In this document: one piece after another, positions 52,322 through 62,100 of the stretch
How positions within the stretch are numbered: the stretch's first letter is position 1
Layout: each line of letters starts with the position of its first letter
NCBI RefSeq assembly: GCF_007992715.1
Contig: NZ_BKAU01000009.1
Location: forward strand, 62,001-126,000
From: Chitinophaga cymbidii
Lineage (GTDB): Bacteria > Bacteroidota > Bacteroidia > Chitinophagales > Chitinophagaceae
DNA length: 64,000 bases
Direction of reading: 5' to 3'
Notes under the pieces: model-generated
What the model was told of the DNA's origin: nothing
Databases searched by the model: none
Seen by the model: only the letters and a program-made list of their open reading frames with translations
Position numbers and translations under genes: made by a program

Positions 52322-53302
52322 TTAACTCGCAAGGATTTTGACAATCTTGAACCATTCCGGGTCGATCTTCTGTTTGGCTTTAACGGCCTTATCGAGCGGA
52401 GTATACTGTATTTTGTTATTAACGATGCCGATCATCACGTTGCTGGTGCCGCCGATCAGGGCGTCAACAGCCGCATAGCCCATCCTGCTGGCGATCACGC
52501 GGTCGTTGCAGGTAGGAGCGCCGCCGCGCTGAATGTGGCCGAGGATGCATACGCGGGTGTCCAGGTGAGGCATTCTTTCCTTCACGTGACGCGCTACTTC
52601 GTTGGCGCCGCCGAACTCATCGCCTTCGGCCACCACAATGAGGTTCACCATTTTCTGCCGGCGTTCGTTCGCCATCAGGTCATCGATCACATCATCGATA
52701 TTGGTCTTGCGCTCGGGAATGAGAATGTGTTCCGCTCCGGTGGCGATGCCGCTGTGCAGGCCAATGTAACCGGCATCCCGGCCCATTACTTCAATAATGA
52801 AAAGACGGTCATGCGCATCCGCCGTATCACGAATCTTGTCGATCGCTTCCACCGCGGTATTCACGGCAGTGTCGAACCCGATCGTGGAGTCGGTGCCGGC
52901 AATGTCTTTGTCGATCGTGCCGGGGAGGCCGATGCAGGGAATATCAAATTCCTGGCTGAACTTCTGCGCTCCTTTAAAAGAACCGTCACCACCGATCACC
53001 ACCAGTCCGTCTATCCCGAATTTCTTCAGGTTTTCATAAGCTTTTTTCCTGCCTTCCGGCTCGTAAAATTCTTTGCAACGCGCGGTCTTCAGTACCGTGC
53101 CCCCGCGCTGGATGATGTTGGCAACGGATTTGGATTCCATAGGAAAGATATCGCCTGTGAGCATCCCCCGGTAACCATACATGACGCCGAAAACATTCAG
53201 ATGATGGTAAATGCCCGTTCTTACTACCGCTCTGACAGCTGCGTTCATCCCCGGAGCGTCGCCTCCCGAAGTAAGAACTGCGATGTTATTGACCTTTTTC
53301 AT
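52322..53302 (-). CDS. pfkA: ATP-dependent 6-phosphofructokinase
   Basis: This 326-residue enzyme phosphorylates fructose 6-phosphate. Seen are the N-terminal strand IAVLTSGGDAPGMNAAVRAVVR, YGYRGMLTGDI and the ATP-binding GGDGSFKGA. The glycine here distinguishes ATP-dependent from pyrophosphate-dependent enzymes, which have GGDDS. GLPGTIDKDI, with the catalytic Asp, and EVMGRDAGYIGL follow. HIQRGGAPTCNDRVIASRMG completes the core and effector site. It is the first gene of a pfkA-pyk pair with a 10-base gap. Confidence 0.97.
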   Translation of the reverse strand: MKKVNNIAVLTSGGDAPGMNAAVRAVVRTGIYHHLNVFGVMYGYRGMLTGDIFPMESKSVANIIQRGGTVLKTARCKEFYEPEGRKKAYENLKKFGIDGLVVIGGDGSFKGAQKFSQEFDIPCIGLPGTIDKDIAGTDSTIGFDTAVNTAVEAIDKIRDTADAHDRLFIIEVMGRDAGYIGLHSGIATGAEHILIPERKTNIDDVIDDLMANERRQKMVNLIVVAEGDEFGGANEVARHVKERMPHLDTRVCILGHIQRGGAPTCNDRVIASRMGYAAVDALIGGTSNVMIGIVNNKIQYTPLDKAVKAKQKIDPEWFKIVKILAS

Positions 53303-53444
53303 AGTAAATTGCTAAAAATCCGCCCTTTTAAAGGGCGCACAAAACTAACATTTTTTAACAGTTTCCTATCAGTTATTCGATGAAATAACCTAAATTTTTA
53401 ATTTTAATCAAATAAACCACCATCTTTTTTTAAAAAAATTATGT

Positions 53445-55574
53445 ATGTCTAAATTTAATCATAAGCATATTGTAATGAGCGTAATGATGACTTTTACGGC
53501 AGGAACAATGGTAGCACAGCAAAACGCCTCCCTGACCTATCCCGTAGCAAGAAAAGTGGATACAACGGACAATTATCACGGACAGATCGTGGCAGACCCT
53601 TACCGCTGGCTGGAAGATGACAACAGCGAGGAAACAAAAGCCTGGGTGGAAGCGGAAAACAGGGTGACGCAGGACTACCTGTCCGCCATCCCCTTCCGCA
53701 GCAAGATCAAACAACGCCTGGAAGAGCTGTGGAACTATCCCAAATACGGTTCTCCCTTCCGCGAAGGCAAATATTATTACTTCTACAAGAACGACGGCCT
53801 GCAGAACCAGGCGGTGCTGTACCGGCAGACCGGCCTGAACGGCACGCCGGAAGTGTTTATTGATCCGAATAAATTGTCGGAGAAAGGCACCGCCGCCCTC
53901 GGCAGCATGAGCTTTTCAAAAGACGGTAAATATGTGGCTTACCTCGTGGCCAAAGCGGGCTCCGACTGGCAGGAAGGTTTTGTAATGGACGTGGAAACCA
54001 AACAGCTGTTAAGTGACAAGCTGGACTGGATCAAGTTCTCCGGCCTCTCGTGGAAAGGCGACGGCTTTTATTACAGCCGCTACGATGCGCCGGATGAAGA
54101 CAGCAAGCTGTCCAAAAAGAATGAGTTCCACAAAGTGTATTTCCATAAAGTAGGCACCGCGCAGGCGGACGATCAGCTGGTGTATGTGGACAAAGAACAT
54201 CCGCTGCGCAATGCCGGCGTGGGGCTGACGGAGGACGAGCGTTTTCTCATTCTCGGCACTACCGAGGGCACCAGCGGGCGCGAGGTATGGTATTGGGATA
54301 CGAAAGACGCTGCGCAAAAGGAATTCAGGCTGCTGATCAAAGGCTTTGCCTTTGATCCTTCAGTGATCGAGAACGTGGGAGACCATCTGCTGGTGCGCAC
54401 CAACCACGACGCGCCCAATTATAAAGTAGTGCTCATCGATCCGAAGCATCCCGAAAAGGAAAACTGGAAAACCGTGATCCCCGAACAGCCCGAAGTACTG
54501 CAGGGCGTGGGCACCGCAGGCGGAAAGCTATTCGCCAGCTACCTGAAAGACGCATCCACCCGCATTGTGCAATATGATATGAAAGGTAAGATGGAGCGGA
54601 ACATCGCGCTGCCGGGCATCGGCACGGCCGGCGGTTTCGGCGGCAAGGCGGAAGACCGGGAGTTCTTCTATACCTTCACTTCCTTCGTAGCTCCGCCCAC
54701 CATTTATAAATATGATATCCCCACCGGGCAATCCACTCTCTTCCGGAAAACGGAAGTGAAGTTCAATCCCGCGGACTATGAAACGAAGCAGGTATTCTTC
54801 ACCAGCAAGGACGGCACCAAAGTGCCCATATTCCTGTCCTATAAAAAAGGGCTGCGCCTCAACGGCCAGAACCCCGTGCTGCTGTACGGCTACGGCGGTT
54901 TCAACATCCCCATGACGCCGGGCTTCTCCGTGTCCAACCTCTTCTTCATGGAGCAGGGCGGCATCTACGCGGTGGTGAACCTCCGCGGCGGCAGCGAATA
55001 CGGTGAAGCATGGCACAAGGCGGGTATGCTGGACAAAAAGCAGAACGTGTTCGACGACTTCATCGGCGCGGCGGAGTTCCTCGTTAGGGAAAAATATACC
55101 AGCCCGCAGAAGCTCGCCATCCGCGGCGGTTCCAACGGCGGCTTGCTCGTAGGCGCCTGCATGACGCAGCGCCCGGAACTTTTCAAGGTAGCCCTGCCCG
55201 CTGTTGGCGTAATGGATATGCTTCGTTACCAGAAGTTTACGATCGGATGGGCCTGGGTAGTGGAATATGGTTCCAGCGAAAAGGCGGAGCAGTTCCCTTA
55301 CCTGATCAAATACTCCCCGCTGCATAACCTGAAAAAGGGTACGCATTATCCCGCTACCCTGGTGACCACGGCGGATCACGACGACCGCGTGGTGCCCGCG
55401 CATTCCTTCAAGTTCGCGGCCACCCTGCAGGAAGCCCATCAGGGCAGCAATCCCGTGCTGATCCGCGTGGAAACGCAGGCGGGGCACGGCGCCGGCAAGC
55501 CCACCTCCAAGCTCATAGATGAAGCCACGGACATCTGGGCGTTTACCATGTACAATCTTGGCATGACGATGTAA
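53445..55574 (+). CDS. Secreted prolyl oligopeptidase (S9A)
   Basis: This 709-residue serine peptidase cuts after proline in short peptides. A signal peptide (about 26 residues, ends TMVAQ) points to the periplasm. A seven-bladed propeller covers about residues 90-430 (YRWLEDDNSEETKAWVEAEN start). The catalytic domain carries Ser563 in GGSNGGLLVGA, the catalytic Asp in DHDDRVVP (about 644-647) and His681 in GHGAG. YGYGGFNIPMTPGFS is the oxyanion-side loop. A poly-T/A-rich region before the ATG probably holds the promoter. It ends at a strong terminator. Confidence 0.95.
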   Translation: MSKFNHKHIVMSVMMTFTAGTMVAQQNASLTYPVARKVDTTDNYHGQIVADPYRWLEDDNSEETKAWVEAENRVTQDYLSAIPFRSKIKQRLEELWNYPKYGSPFREGKYYYFYKNDGLQNQAVLYRQTGLNGTPEVFIDPNKLSEKGTAALGSMSFSKDGKYVAYLVAKAGSDWQEGFVMDVETKQLLSDKLDWIKFSGLSWKGDGFYYSRYDAPDEDSKLSKKNEFHKVYFHKVGTAQADDQLVYVDKEHPLRNAGVGLTEDERFLILGTTEGTSGREVWYWDTKDAAQKEFRLLIKGFAFDPSVIENVGDHLLVRTNHDAPNYKVVLIDPKHPEKENWKTVIPEQPEVLQGVGTAGGKLFASYLKDASTRIVQYDMKGKMERNIALPGIGTAGGFGGKAEDREFFYTFTSFVAPPTIYKYDIPTGQSTLFRKTEVKFNPADYETKQVFFTSKDGTKVPIFLSYKKGLRLNGQNPVLLYGYGGFNIPMTPGFSVSNLFFMEQGGIYAVVNLRGGSEYGEAWHKAGMLDKKQNVFDDFIGAAEFLVREKYTSPQKLAIRGGSNGGLLVGACMTQRPELFKVALPAVGVMDMLRYQKFTIGWAWVVEYGSSEKAEQFPYLIKYSPLHNLKKGTHYPATLVTTADHDDRVVPAHSFKFAATLQEAHQGSNPVLIRVETQAGHGAGKPTSKLIDEATDIWAFTMYNLGMTM

Positions 55575-55590
55575 GGGCTTCAACATACAT

Positions 55591-55628
55591 AAAAGGGAGT
55601 GCAATTTATTTTTGACACTCCCTTTTTT
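55591..55628 (+). terminator. Terminator of prolyl oligopeptidase
   Basis: AAAAGGGAGTG (55591-55601) pairs with CACTCCCTTTT (55616-55626), with a 14-base loop and two further T residues, six T in all after the C run. Confidence 0.88.
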
Positions 55629-55639
55629 AGTATATTAAC

Positions 55640-56542
55640 ATGATGAAAGTATTAATCACAGGGAGCAACGGGCTCCTGGGCCAATACCTGGTGCAACGCC
55701 TCTCGGCTTTGCCCGAATATGAAGTAATTGCCACCGGCAGGGGAGCCAACCGGCTTCGCCAGCAGGCGGGTTACAAATATGAATCGGTGAACCTGGCGGA
55801 CGAAGCCGCGGTGAAGGGATTGATAGAAAGAAGCCAGCCCGATGCGATCATCCATGCCGGCGCCATGACGCAGGCGGATGACTGTGAACGCAACAAGGAT
55901 GCCTGCTGGATGGTAAACGTCACGGCTACACGATATCTATTACAGGGCGCTGAAAAAACAGGCGCTTTTTTTCTCTTCCTTTCCACGGACTTTGTATTCG
56001 ACGGGCTGGCCGGGCCTTACCGGGAAGATGATCCCGTCAACCCCGTGAACTACTACGGCGCCAGCAAAGCCGCCGCCGAACGCATCGTAAAGCAGTCGAA
56101 AGCCGCATGGGCCATTGCGCGCACCGTGCTGGTATACGGCGTGGCGGACGATCCGCGCCGCAGCAACATCATCACCTGGGTGAAAAGCAACCTCGAACAA
56201 AAGAAAAAACTGAAAGTGGTGAACGATCAATGGCGCACGCCCACTCTCGCGCAGGACCTCGCCGAAGGCTGCAAGCTCATCATCGACAAACGCGCCGAAG
56301 GCGTTTTTCATCTCTCCGGAAAAGATATGCTCACGCCGTACGACATGGCGGTGCAAGTGGCGGGGTACCTGGACCTGGAAACGAAACTGCTCGAGAAAGT
56401 AGACGGCTCGGGCTTCAAGCAGCCCGCTAAAAGACCCGCCAGAACCGGCTTCGTGATTGAAAAAGCGGAAAAGGAACTGGGTTTCACACCGCACAGCTTT
56501 GAAGAAGGGCTGAAGATCGTAGTGGAGCAGCTGGGTAAATAA
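55640..56542 (+). CDS. SDR-family sugar-nucleotide reductase (dTDP-4-dehydrorhamnose reductase-like)
   Basis: This 300-residue extended short-chain reductase has the nucleotide-binding motif LITGSNGLLGQYL at the N-terminus. IIHAGAMTQADDCE and STDFVFDGLAGPY come next, and the catalytic Tyr-x3-Lys is in NYYGASKAAAE. ARTVLVYG and a C-terminal half typical of RmlD complete it (LIIDKRAEGVFHLSG). RmlD enzymes reduce dTDP-4-keto-rhamnose for cell-surface polysaccharides. No rmlA/B/C genes are adjacent, so the substrate is uncertain. The second ATG at 55643 is an alternative start. It lies 10 bases from the stop of the opposite-strand HU-like gene. Confidence 0.84.
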   Translation: MMKVLITGSNGLLGQYLVQRLSALPEYEVIATGRGANRLRQQAGYKYESVNLADEAAVKGLIERSQPDAIIHAGAMTQADDCERNKDACWMVNVTATRYLLQGAEKTGAFFLFLSTDFVFDGLAGPYREDDPVNPVNYYGASKAAAERIVKQSKAAWAIARTVLVYGVADDPRRSNIITWVKSNLEQKKKLKVVNDQWRTPTLAQDLAEGCKLIIDKRAEGVFHLSGKDMLTPYDMAVQVAGYLDLETKLLEKVDGSGFKQPAKRPARTGFVIEKAEKELGFTPHSFEEGLKIVVEQLGK

Positions 56543-56551
56543 AAATCATTC

Positions 56552-57472
56552 TCATCTCTCAATATGCACCGGCATGTTGAACCTCGTCTTCACCGAATCC
56601 AGCGCCATCAGCGTATCCGCGGGCAATGTGCGGAAAGGAACCGCCAGGCTGTAGCTGGAAGAATCAGTAGAAGTATACAGCACCACTTCCGGATAACCCC
56701 AGGCAATTCTTTTCTGCAGGCTCTTTTCCGCGGTTTCCCGCTGGCGGAAGGTCTGGAATACCACCAGATAATCGATGCTGTCGCTCACCGGCGCGGCGGC
56801 TACTACAGGCGTGTCTACCACGGGTATGGGGGGCACGGCCGCAATGGCGGGCGTGTCTGTTGGGGGAGTGGTTGTCACCACGCTGTAGCCGGATAACTGA
56901 TCTTTCAATAGCCAGGCGCTGACGCCGGCAACGATCACCACGGCCGGCACGGCTACCCACCACCATCTGAAGCGGCCCTGGCTTTCAAATTCTTCCGGCA
57001 CTACGGTGGTATGTTCTACTACTTCGTGATTCACTACTTCGGTATTGCCCTGCAGCACTTTGGGCGCTACGTCCGGGCGGAGCACGGGTTGCAGGGAAAT
57101 GGGCTGCCAGAGGTCGGGGAGTTCCTGCGGGGTGAAGAGGATCTGGCCGAGGGCGTCCAGGCGCAGGGAGCCGATGCCCGGCAGGTCCAGCGGCTGGCCC
57201 GTTTGCAGGCTTTCCCGGAAGTCCTGCAGGTATTTGTCCATTTTAAAGGCCGCTACGCTCTCTATCAGGTTCTCCCGCTGGGAGATCCAGTGCAGGCAGG
57301 AGCCGTCGTCTTCCCACCGGGATTCGAACGTCACCTGCTGGCGGGGCGGGGTCAGCAGCTGGTCCACCACAGAAAAATGGGCCGGGATGTGCTGGATGGT
57401 GAAAGTGCCTACCTGCGGAACGGAGCAGGCCTGCTGTTTGAAAAGTACTTCTGTGATGTATTGCTGTAGCAT
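56552..57472 (-). CDS. Membrane-anchored HU-CCDC81-type protein with SPOR-like periplasmic tail
   Basis: The 306-residue protein begins with a CCDC81-like prokaryotic HU domain (YITEVLFKQQACSVPQVGTF, with PPRQQVTFESRW). A second part at about 60-130 contains QDFRESLQTGQPLDLPGIGSL. One membrane helix follows at 170-189 (WWWVAVPAVVIVAGVSAWLL), then a Pro/Thr/Ala-rich linker. The C-terminus (236-306) is a SPOR-like or RNP-fold domain: YLVVFQTFRQRETAEKSLQK. In the known family the HU-like domains lie in the cytoplasm and the tail binds cell wall. It is the last gene of a TPR-barrel-HU trio (38 bases after the barrel gene), conserved in Bacteroidota as far as I recall. Function is unproven. Confidence 0.85.
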   Translation of the reverse strand: MLQQYITEVLFKQQACSVPQVGTFTIQHIPAHFSVVDQLLTPPRQQVTFESRWEDDGSCLHWISQRENLIESVAAFKMDKYLQDFRESLQTGQPLDLPGIGSLRLDALGQILFTPQELPDLWQPISLQPVLRPDVAPKVLQGNTEVVNHEVVEHTTVVPEEFESQGRFRWWWVAVPAVVIVAGVSAWLLKDQLSGYSVVTTTPPTDTPAIAAVPPIPVVDTPVVAAAPVSDSIDYLVVFQTFRQRETAEKSLQKRIAWGYPEVVLYTSTDSSSYSLAVPFRTLPADTLMALDSVKTRFNMPVHIER

Positions 57473-57510
57473 TATAATGGTCTCGTCAATTTGACTGCAA
57501 GTTTACACAT

Positions 57511-59148
57511 TTAAAACTTAACCGTCACCCCTCCCACCACATTGAAGCCGTAAGAAGGATAGCCGTACCAGCGCTGGTATTTGGAACTGAATATGTTATT
57601 GGCCGTAGCCCAGAGATTAAAATGTTTGCCGATGTTATAGGTAGCGCCGGCATTCAGGTCCTGCACCGACTTCGTTTTACCGAAATCGTTGGTGGCGTGT
57701 ATCCGGTAATAGCTGCCGTTCAGCGTGTACAGGTTGGCGTTCAGGTGGAAGTTCTTCCCGAAAGAATATTGCGCATAGAGGTTCGCCTGGAAAGGCAGCA
57801 TGTGCCAGGGCTTCACTTCCGTGGTCTGCTTCGTGAAGTTGTACCAGTCCACACTCACGCGCGCCTGGAATTTCTCTTCCTGTATATAGCCCACTTCCGC
57901 ATGCACCTGGAAGGCGCGCAGCTCTTCTTCGTTCCGGGTGTAGAAGGTCTTGCCGTCGATCGAATCATTCGCAAAGAGCGGCAGGTTGTACCAGGTCACC
58001 GCGGCGAATTTGGTGTTGTAGGACAGATGGCTGCCCAGGGTGCCTTTGATGCCGGTATATTTCTCTTCCACGCGGGTGTTGAGTATGCCGCTGTTGTAGC
58101 TGCCGATGAACGGATTTTTGTTAGCCAGGTTGCGGTAATTGTTCTTGTCGATGTAAGAGATCCATCCGCTGCTGAGGATCAGCTTTTTGCGGATCAGGTG
58201 AGATTCGTTCACGATGTCCGGCAGCAGGTAGAACTTGCCGTTGGTCCAGGTTGGATTGGCGCCGGCATGCAGCACAAAGCCCGGTTTGGTGATCTCCACC
58301 GCGGGGTGGATGGCCGCCACGTTGTTGTTCACGGATTCGTTGTTGTCTTCCTTGAACGTACTCAGGTCGGCAATCCCTTCCGCCTTGATCCAGATATCTT
58401 CAAACAATTGTTTGCGGATGGGCGCTTTCAGCACAAAAGTGTTTTCCATTCTTTTATACGAATCACCGAAGATGATGAACTCCGCCTGCGGATTGAACTG
58501 GAAAGCCCAGTCGTTCTGCGGCCTGTTCTTCGCGCCCACCTTTGCGATCACTTCATTGAAAGCCTGGTTGATATCGGATTTATCGAACTGGTACAGCGTG
58601 TGGTCGTAACCGTAATAATGCAGCTGGTTGCGGTTGTAGCCGATGCTGCCGTTAAATTCCAGCAGGGGCGAGAAGTAGGTACCGGAGCCCAGTACATTGA
58701 GCGTGGACACGTCCTGGTGCTCGATGTCGCCTTTGGAGGACGTGTAATTAAAGAAAACGCCGAGGTTGTACTTGTCGTTCCGTCCCGTACCGAAGCCGGC
58801 CTGGATCAGCGGCGTCTGGTAATTACCATATCCCACCTTGATATAATTGTTCTGCAGATTCAGCGAAGACGTGTCTTTACCGAGCGCCAGCGGGCGGATG
58901 GGCACCGGCTGGTACATGAAGTAAAGGTTCAGCGCGGGCACCTGGTAGCCGAGCCGCGGACGGGTAGTGTCGATGGCGGGCAGGGAGGCGGTGAGGTTCA
59001 GCTTGGCCGCATCGCGCAGCTTCGGCTGGTATTTTGAAATGATATCGATGGTTTCCTGTTTGAGCGTATCCTTTTGCGCGAATGCCGTTTGCTGCAGCAG
59101 TGCGAAGGAAACAACCAGGGCGGATATATGTTTGATATGTATATTCAT
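57511..59148 (-). CDS. Outer-membrane beta-barrel protein (TonB-dependent receptor-like)
   Basis: This 545-residue protein has a signal peptide (ends LLQQTAFAQ) and no STN or plug domain. The N-terminal 60 residues contain KQETIDIISKYQPKLRDA and PALNLYFMYQPVPIRPLAL. Repeated amphipathic strands follow (GNYQTPLIQAGFGTG, YNLGVFFNYTSSKGD, NLYAQYSFGKNFHLNANLYT), ending NVVGGVTVKF with a terminal phenylalanine as in outer-membrane barrels. The lack of a plug argues against active transport. It lies 9 bases after the TPR gene and before the HU-like gene, so the three are probably co-expressed. Confidence 0.87.
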   Translation of the reverse strand: MNIHIKHISALVVSFALLQQTAFAQKDTLKQETIDIISKYQPKLRDAAKLNLTASLPAIDTTRPRLGYQVPALNLYFMYQPVPIRPLALGKDTSSLNLQNNYIKVGYGNYQTPLIQAGFGTGRNDKYNLGVFFNYTSSKGDIEHQDVSTLNVLGSGTYFSPLLEFNGSIGYNRNQLHYYGYDHTLYQFDKSDINQAFNEVIAKVGAKNRPQNDWAFQFNPQAEFIIFGDSYKRMENTFVLKAPIRKQLFEDIWIKAEGIADLSTFKEDNNESVNNNVAAIHPAVEITKPGFVLHAGANPTWTNGKFYLLPDIVNESHLIRKKLILSSGWISYIDKNNYRNLANKNPFIGSYNSGILNTRVEEKYTGIKGTLGSHLSYNTKFAAVTWYNLPLFANDSIDGKTFYTRNEEELRAFQVHAEVGYIQEEKFQARVSVDWYNFTKQTTEVKPWHMLPFQANLYAQYSFGKNFHLNANLYTLNGSYYRIHATNDFGKTKSVQDLNAGATYNIGKHFNLWATANNIFSSKYQRWYGYPSYGFNVVGGVTVKF

Positions 59149-59157
59149 CGGTTAATA

Positions 59158-62100
59158 TTATTTGATTTTCGATCCTGCTTTTTCCTCTGCTTCCACTTTA
59201 TCCAGTTTTTCCTGCGCTTCGGCTTTCAGCTCCGGTATCGGGCAGTTTTCCGCAATGCTCTGGAAGGTGGCCTTGGCGTTGAAGTAGTCTTTCTGGCGGT
59301 GGTACACATCGCCGAGCAGAATGTACGCTTTGGCCGTCCACACTTCGTAGGACGAGGTGTTCTTGATCACATCAAAGCCGGCTTTCTCCGCTGCCGCGAG
59401 ATCGTTTTTATCGAGATAAGCCTTCGCGATGCCGTACCGCGCTTCCGCGCCGATCTCCGATTTGGTCAGTCCCGTTACGATCTTGTATTCGCTGATGGCT
59501 TCGTCATATTGCTGCTTTTCCTGCTGCGCCTTGCCGAGGTAGAAATGCCCGATGATCTGGTCGTCCGTGCTGATATTGGCGGCGGAGAGCAGCGTTTCGG
59601 CCTGGAAGCGCACGTCTTCCCAGTTCTTCAGCTGGTAGCTGCTGCGGAGCAGGCCGCGGGTGGCGTTCAGCGTGTTTTCTTTGGTAGTGGCGAGGCTTTG
59701 CAGTTGCTGGTAGTAACCTTTGGCTTTCGCGTAATCCTTCACCTGGTAGTAGTTCAGGTAGGCAGCCTGCAAGGCGGCCCTTTCCGCGAAGGGACTGGCG
59801 CCGCGGCTCAGCACCGCTTCGTATGCCTGCAATGCATTGGGATAGTCTTTACTGTTAAAGAGGCATTCTCCTTTGTAGAAATTGGCCTGCAGCGCAAACT
59901 GTCCTTCCGGATAGCGCTGGAGATAATTGGAGAAGGCGGTCACTGCGCCGGCGCAATCGCCGCTGCTGAAGCGGGTTTCTGCGGCGGCGTAGCTGATGGA
60001 ATCTTCCGCGGAGGCTGTCACCGTTTTACCGGCGGCTTTCAGCAGCGCAAGATATTCATCGGTCTTGCCCTGGTCCACATAAATGGCGCGGATGCTTTGC
60101 AGGGCGTCGTTCGCTTCGGAGGAGTTCGGGAATTTCTCTACCACCTGCCGGAAGTACTGCATGGCGGTAGTGCCCTGGTTGGTGTTGAAGTAGGCGAGGC
60201 CGAGCTTCAGCAGCGCCCTCGGCGCGTTCGCGCCTTCGGGCTGCTTCTGCAGCACATTTTTAAGATAGGGGATGGCTTCGTTGAAACGCTCATCGCTGAG
60301 ATAGGTTTCCGCGATCTCCATGTCCGCATCGTTATTGAAATTAGAGTTGGGATACTGTTGTGCGAGCTGCTTGAGCAGGTTCAGTTTGTCCGTATGCTTG
60401 CCCTGGATGCCGTAGATGATGCTTTTCTGGTAGGTGGCATAATCCGCGCCCGGTTCGCCGGAGCCGATGATGCGGTCGTACAGCGCCAGCGCTTTCGGGA
60501 AGTCGCGGAGCATGTAGTAGCAGTCCGCCATTCTCAGCAGCGCGTCGTTGGTGATGCGGCCTGCATTGGGACCGCTGGTCCTTTGCGCGGCTTCAAAGTA
60601 GGGGAGCGCTTCGGTGTACTGTTCTTTTTTCAGCAGGCTGTAGCCCATGTTGTAGCTGGCCGTTTGCACGTTCGCTTCGCCGGATACCGGTGTGGTGCCG
60701 GTGTTGAAGTAAGCGCGCAGGCTGTTGATGGCTTTGTCCGGATTATTCTGCCGCAGTGCGATCTCCGCTTTCCAGAACTGCGCCAGCTGCACGATGCGGG
60801 GATCGTAGGGATTGGCGAGCGAGATGTCCAGCAGGCGGTCCGCTTCGGCCAGCTGCTGGTCGTTCACCAGCTGCGTGGCGCGGCCATACGCTACTTTCTG
60901 ATAAGCCTGCAATACCGCCTGGCTTTTCTCCGGCAGCATGTCCAGCAGGGCTATCGCTTCGCGGTAGTTGTTTGTATTGGCGAAAAGCTGCACGAGAATT
61001 TCGCGCGCTTCCTTGATGTATTCGGAGTTGGGATATTTGTCCAGGAAACCTCTCAGCTCGGAGATGGCCACGTCCTGGTAGCCCAGTTCAAATGACAGTT
61101 TGCCGTAGTTGAAGCGGGAAATTTCCTGCTGCTTCGGGTTGGAGCTGTTGCGCGCGCTGAAGGCGAAGGCGTTCCGCGCGTTTGCTTTCTGTCCCGTCCG
61201 CAGGTAGCAGTCACCCAGCAGGTACATGGAGTTCTGGCCGAGGGAATCCTTTTCACTGCTCAGCTGCTTGAAGCCCGCAATGGCTTTGTCCAGGTTCGCT
61301 GTCTGGTAATAGGTGTAAGACAATTGGTATACATCTTCTTTCCGCACTTCTTCCGCATTCTCATGATATTCTTCGAGATAGGGAAGCGCTTTCTGATACT
61401 CTCTTTTTTCAAAATAAGCCTGTCCCACGAGCTGTTTCAGTTCCGCTTCGTAGTACAGGTTGCCTTTGCGGATCAGCGGTTCCGCGAAAGTGATCAGCTG
61501 ATCGCGTTTGCCCTGGAAGTAGTAGATCTCCGCGATGTAGTAAGGCACCACGGTGCTGTACTTCGGCTCGTTCTGCACGCGCTGGAAGCTGCTGAGGGCC
61601 GCATCGTACTGTTTGTTGTAGTAGGAGATGAAGCCGTAGTAGTAATTCGCGGGGATGTAGTATTTATTTTGAATCTCCTTGATGGAAGCAAAAAGCGGCT
61701 GTGCTTTTTTGAAATCCTTTACATTAAAGTAGCAATAGGCCAGCTCGAATTTCATGTCCGCGATCTCTTCATTGGAAAGATTGTCGATGCTCGCGGCTTC
61801 GTAATAGGGAATGGCTTCCGTGAGCTTGTTGCGGTGGAAATAAAAACGCGCGAGCTGGAAGCTCACCAGCTGTTCCCTTGCACTGTTGTTGAAAGCCTTG
61901 ATAAATTCAAGCGCTTTCTTTTCCGCGTCCGCATTTTGCAGTTTGAGCGCGCACATGGTATAATAGTAGTGTGCGTCCGTATTGACGAGGGAGCGGTTGG
62001 TTTCCTGGAAATACCCGATCTGGTCAATCGTTTGTTTAAACAATTGCATGGATACGGCGTATTTCCCTTCGCGGTATAATTGCTGTGCTTCCTTGAACAG

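Noticed and set aside
57622-61095. Long + strand frames of 471 and 673 codons opposite the barrel and TPR genes
   Set aside because: Their composition (Val/Arg/Phe/His rich, no domain) mirrors the minus-strand genes, which are clear families with signal peptides.
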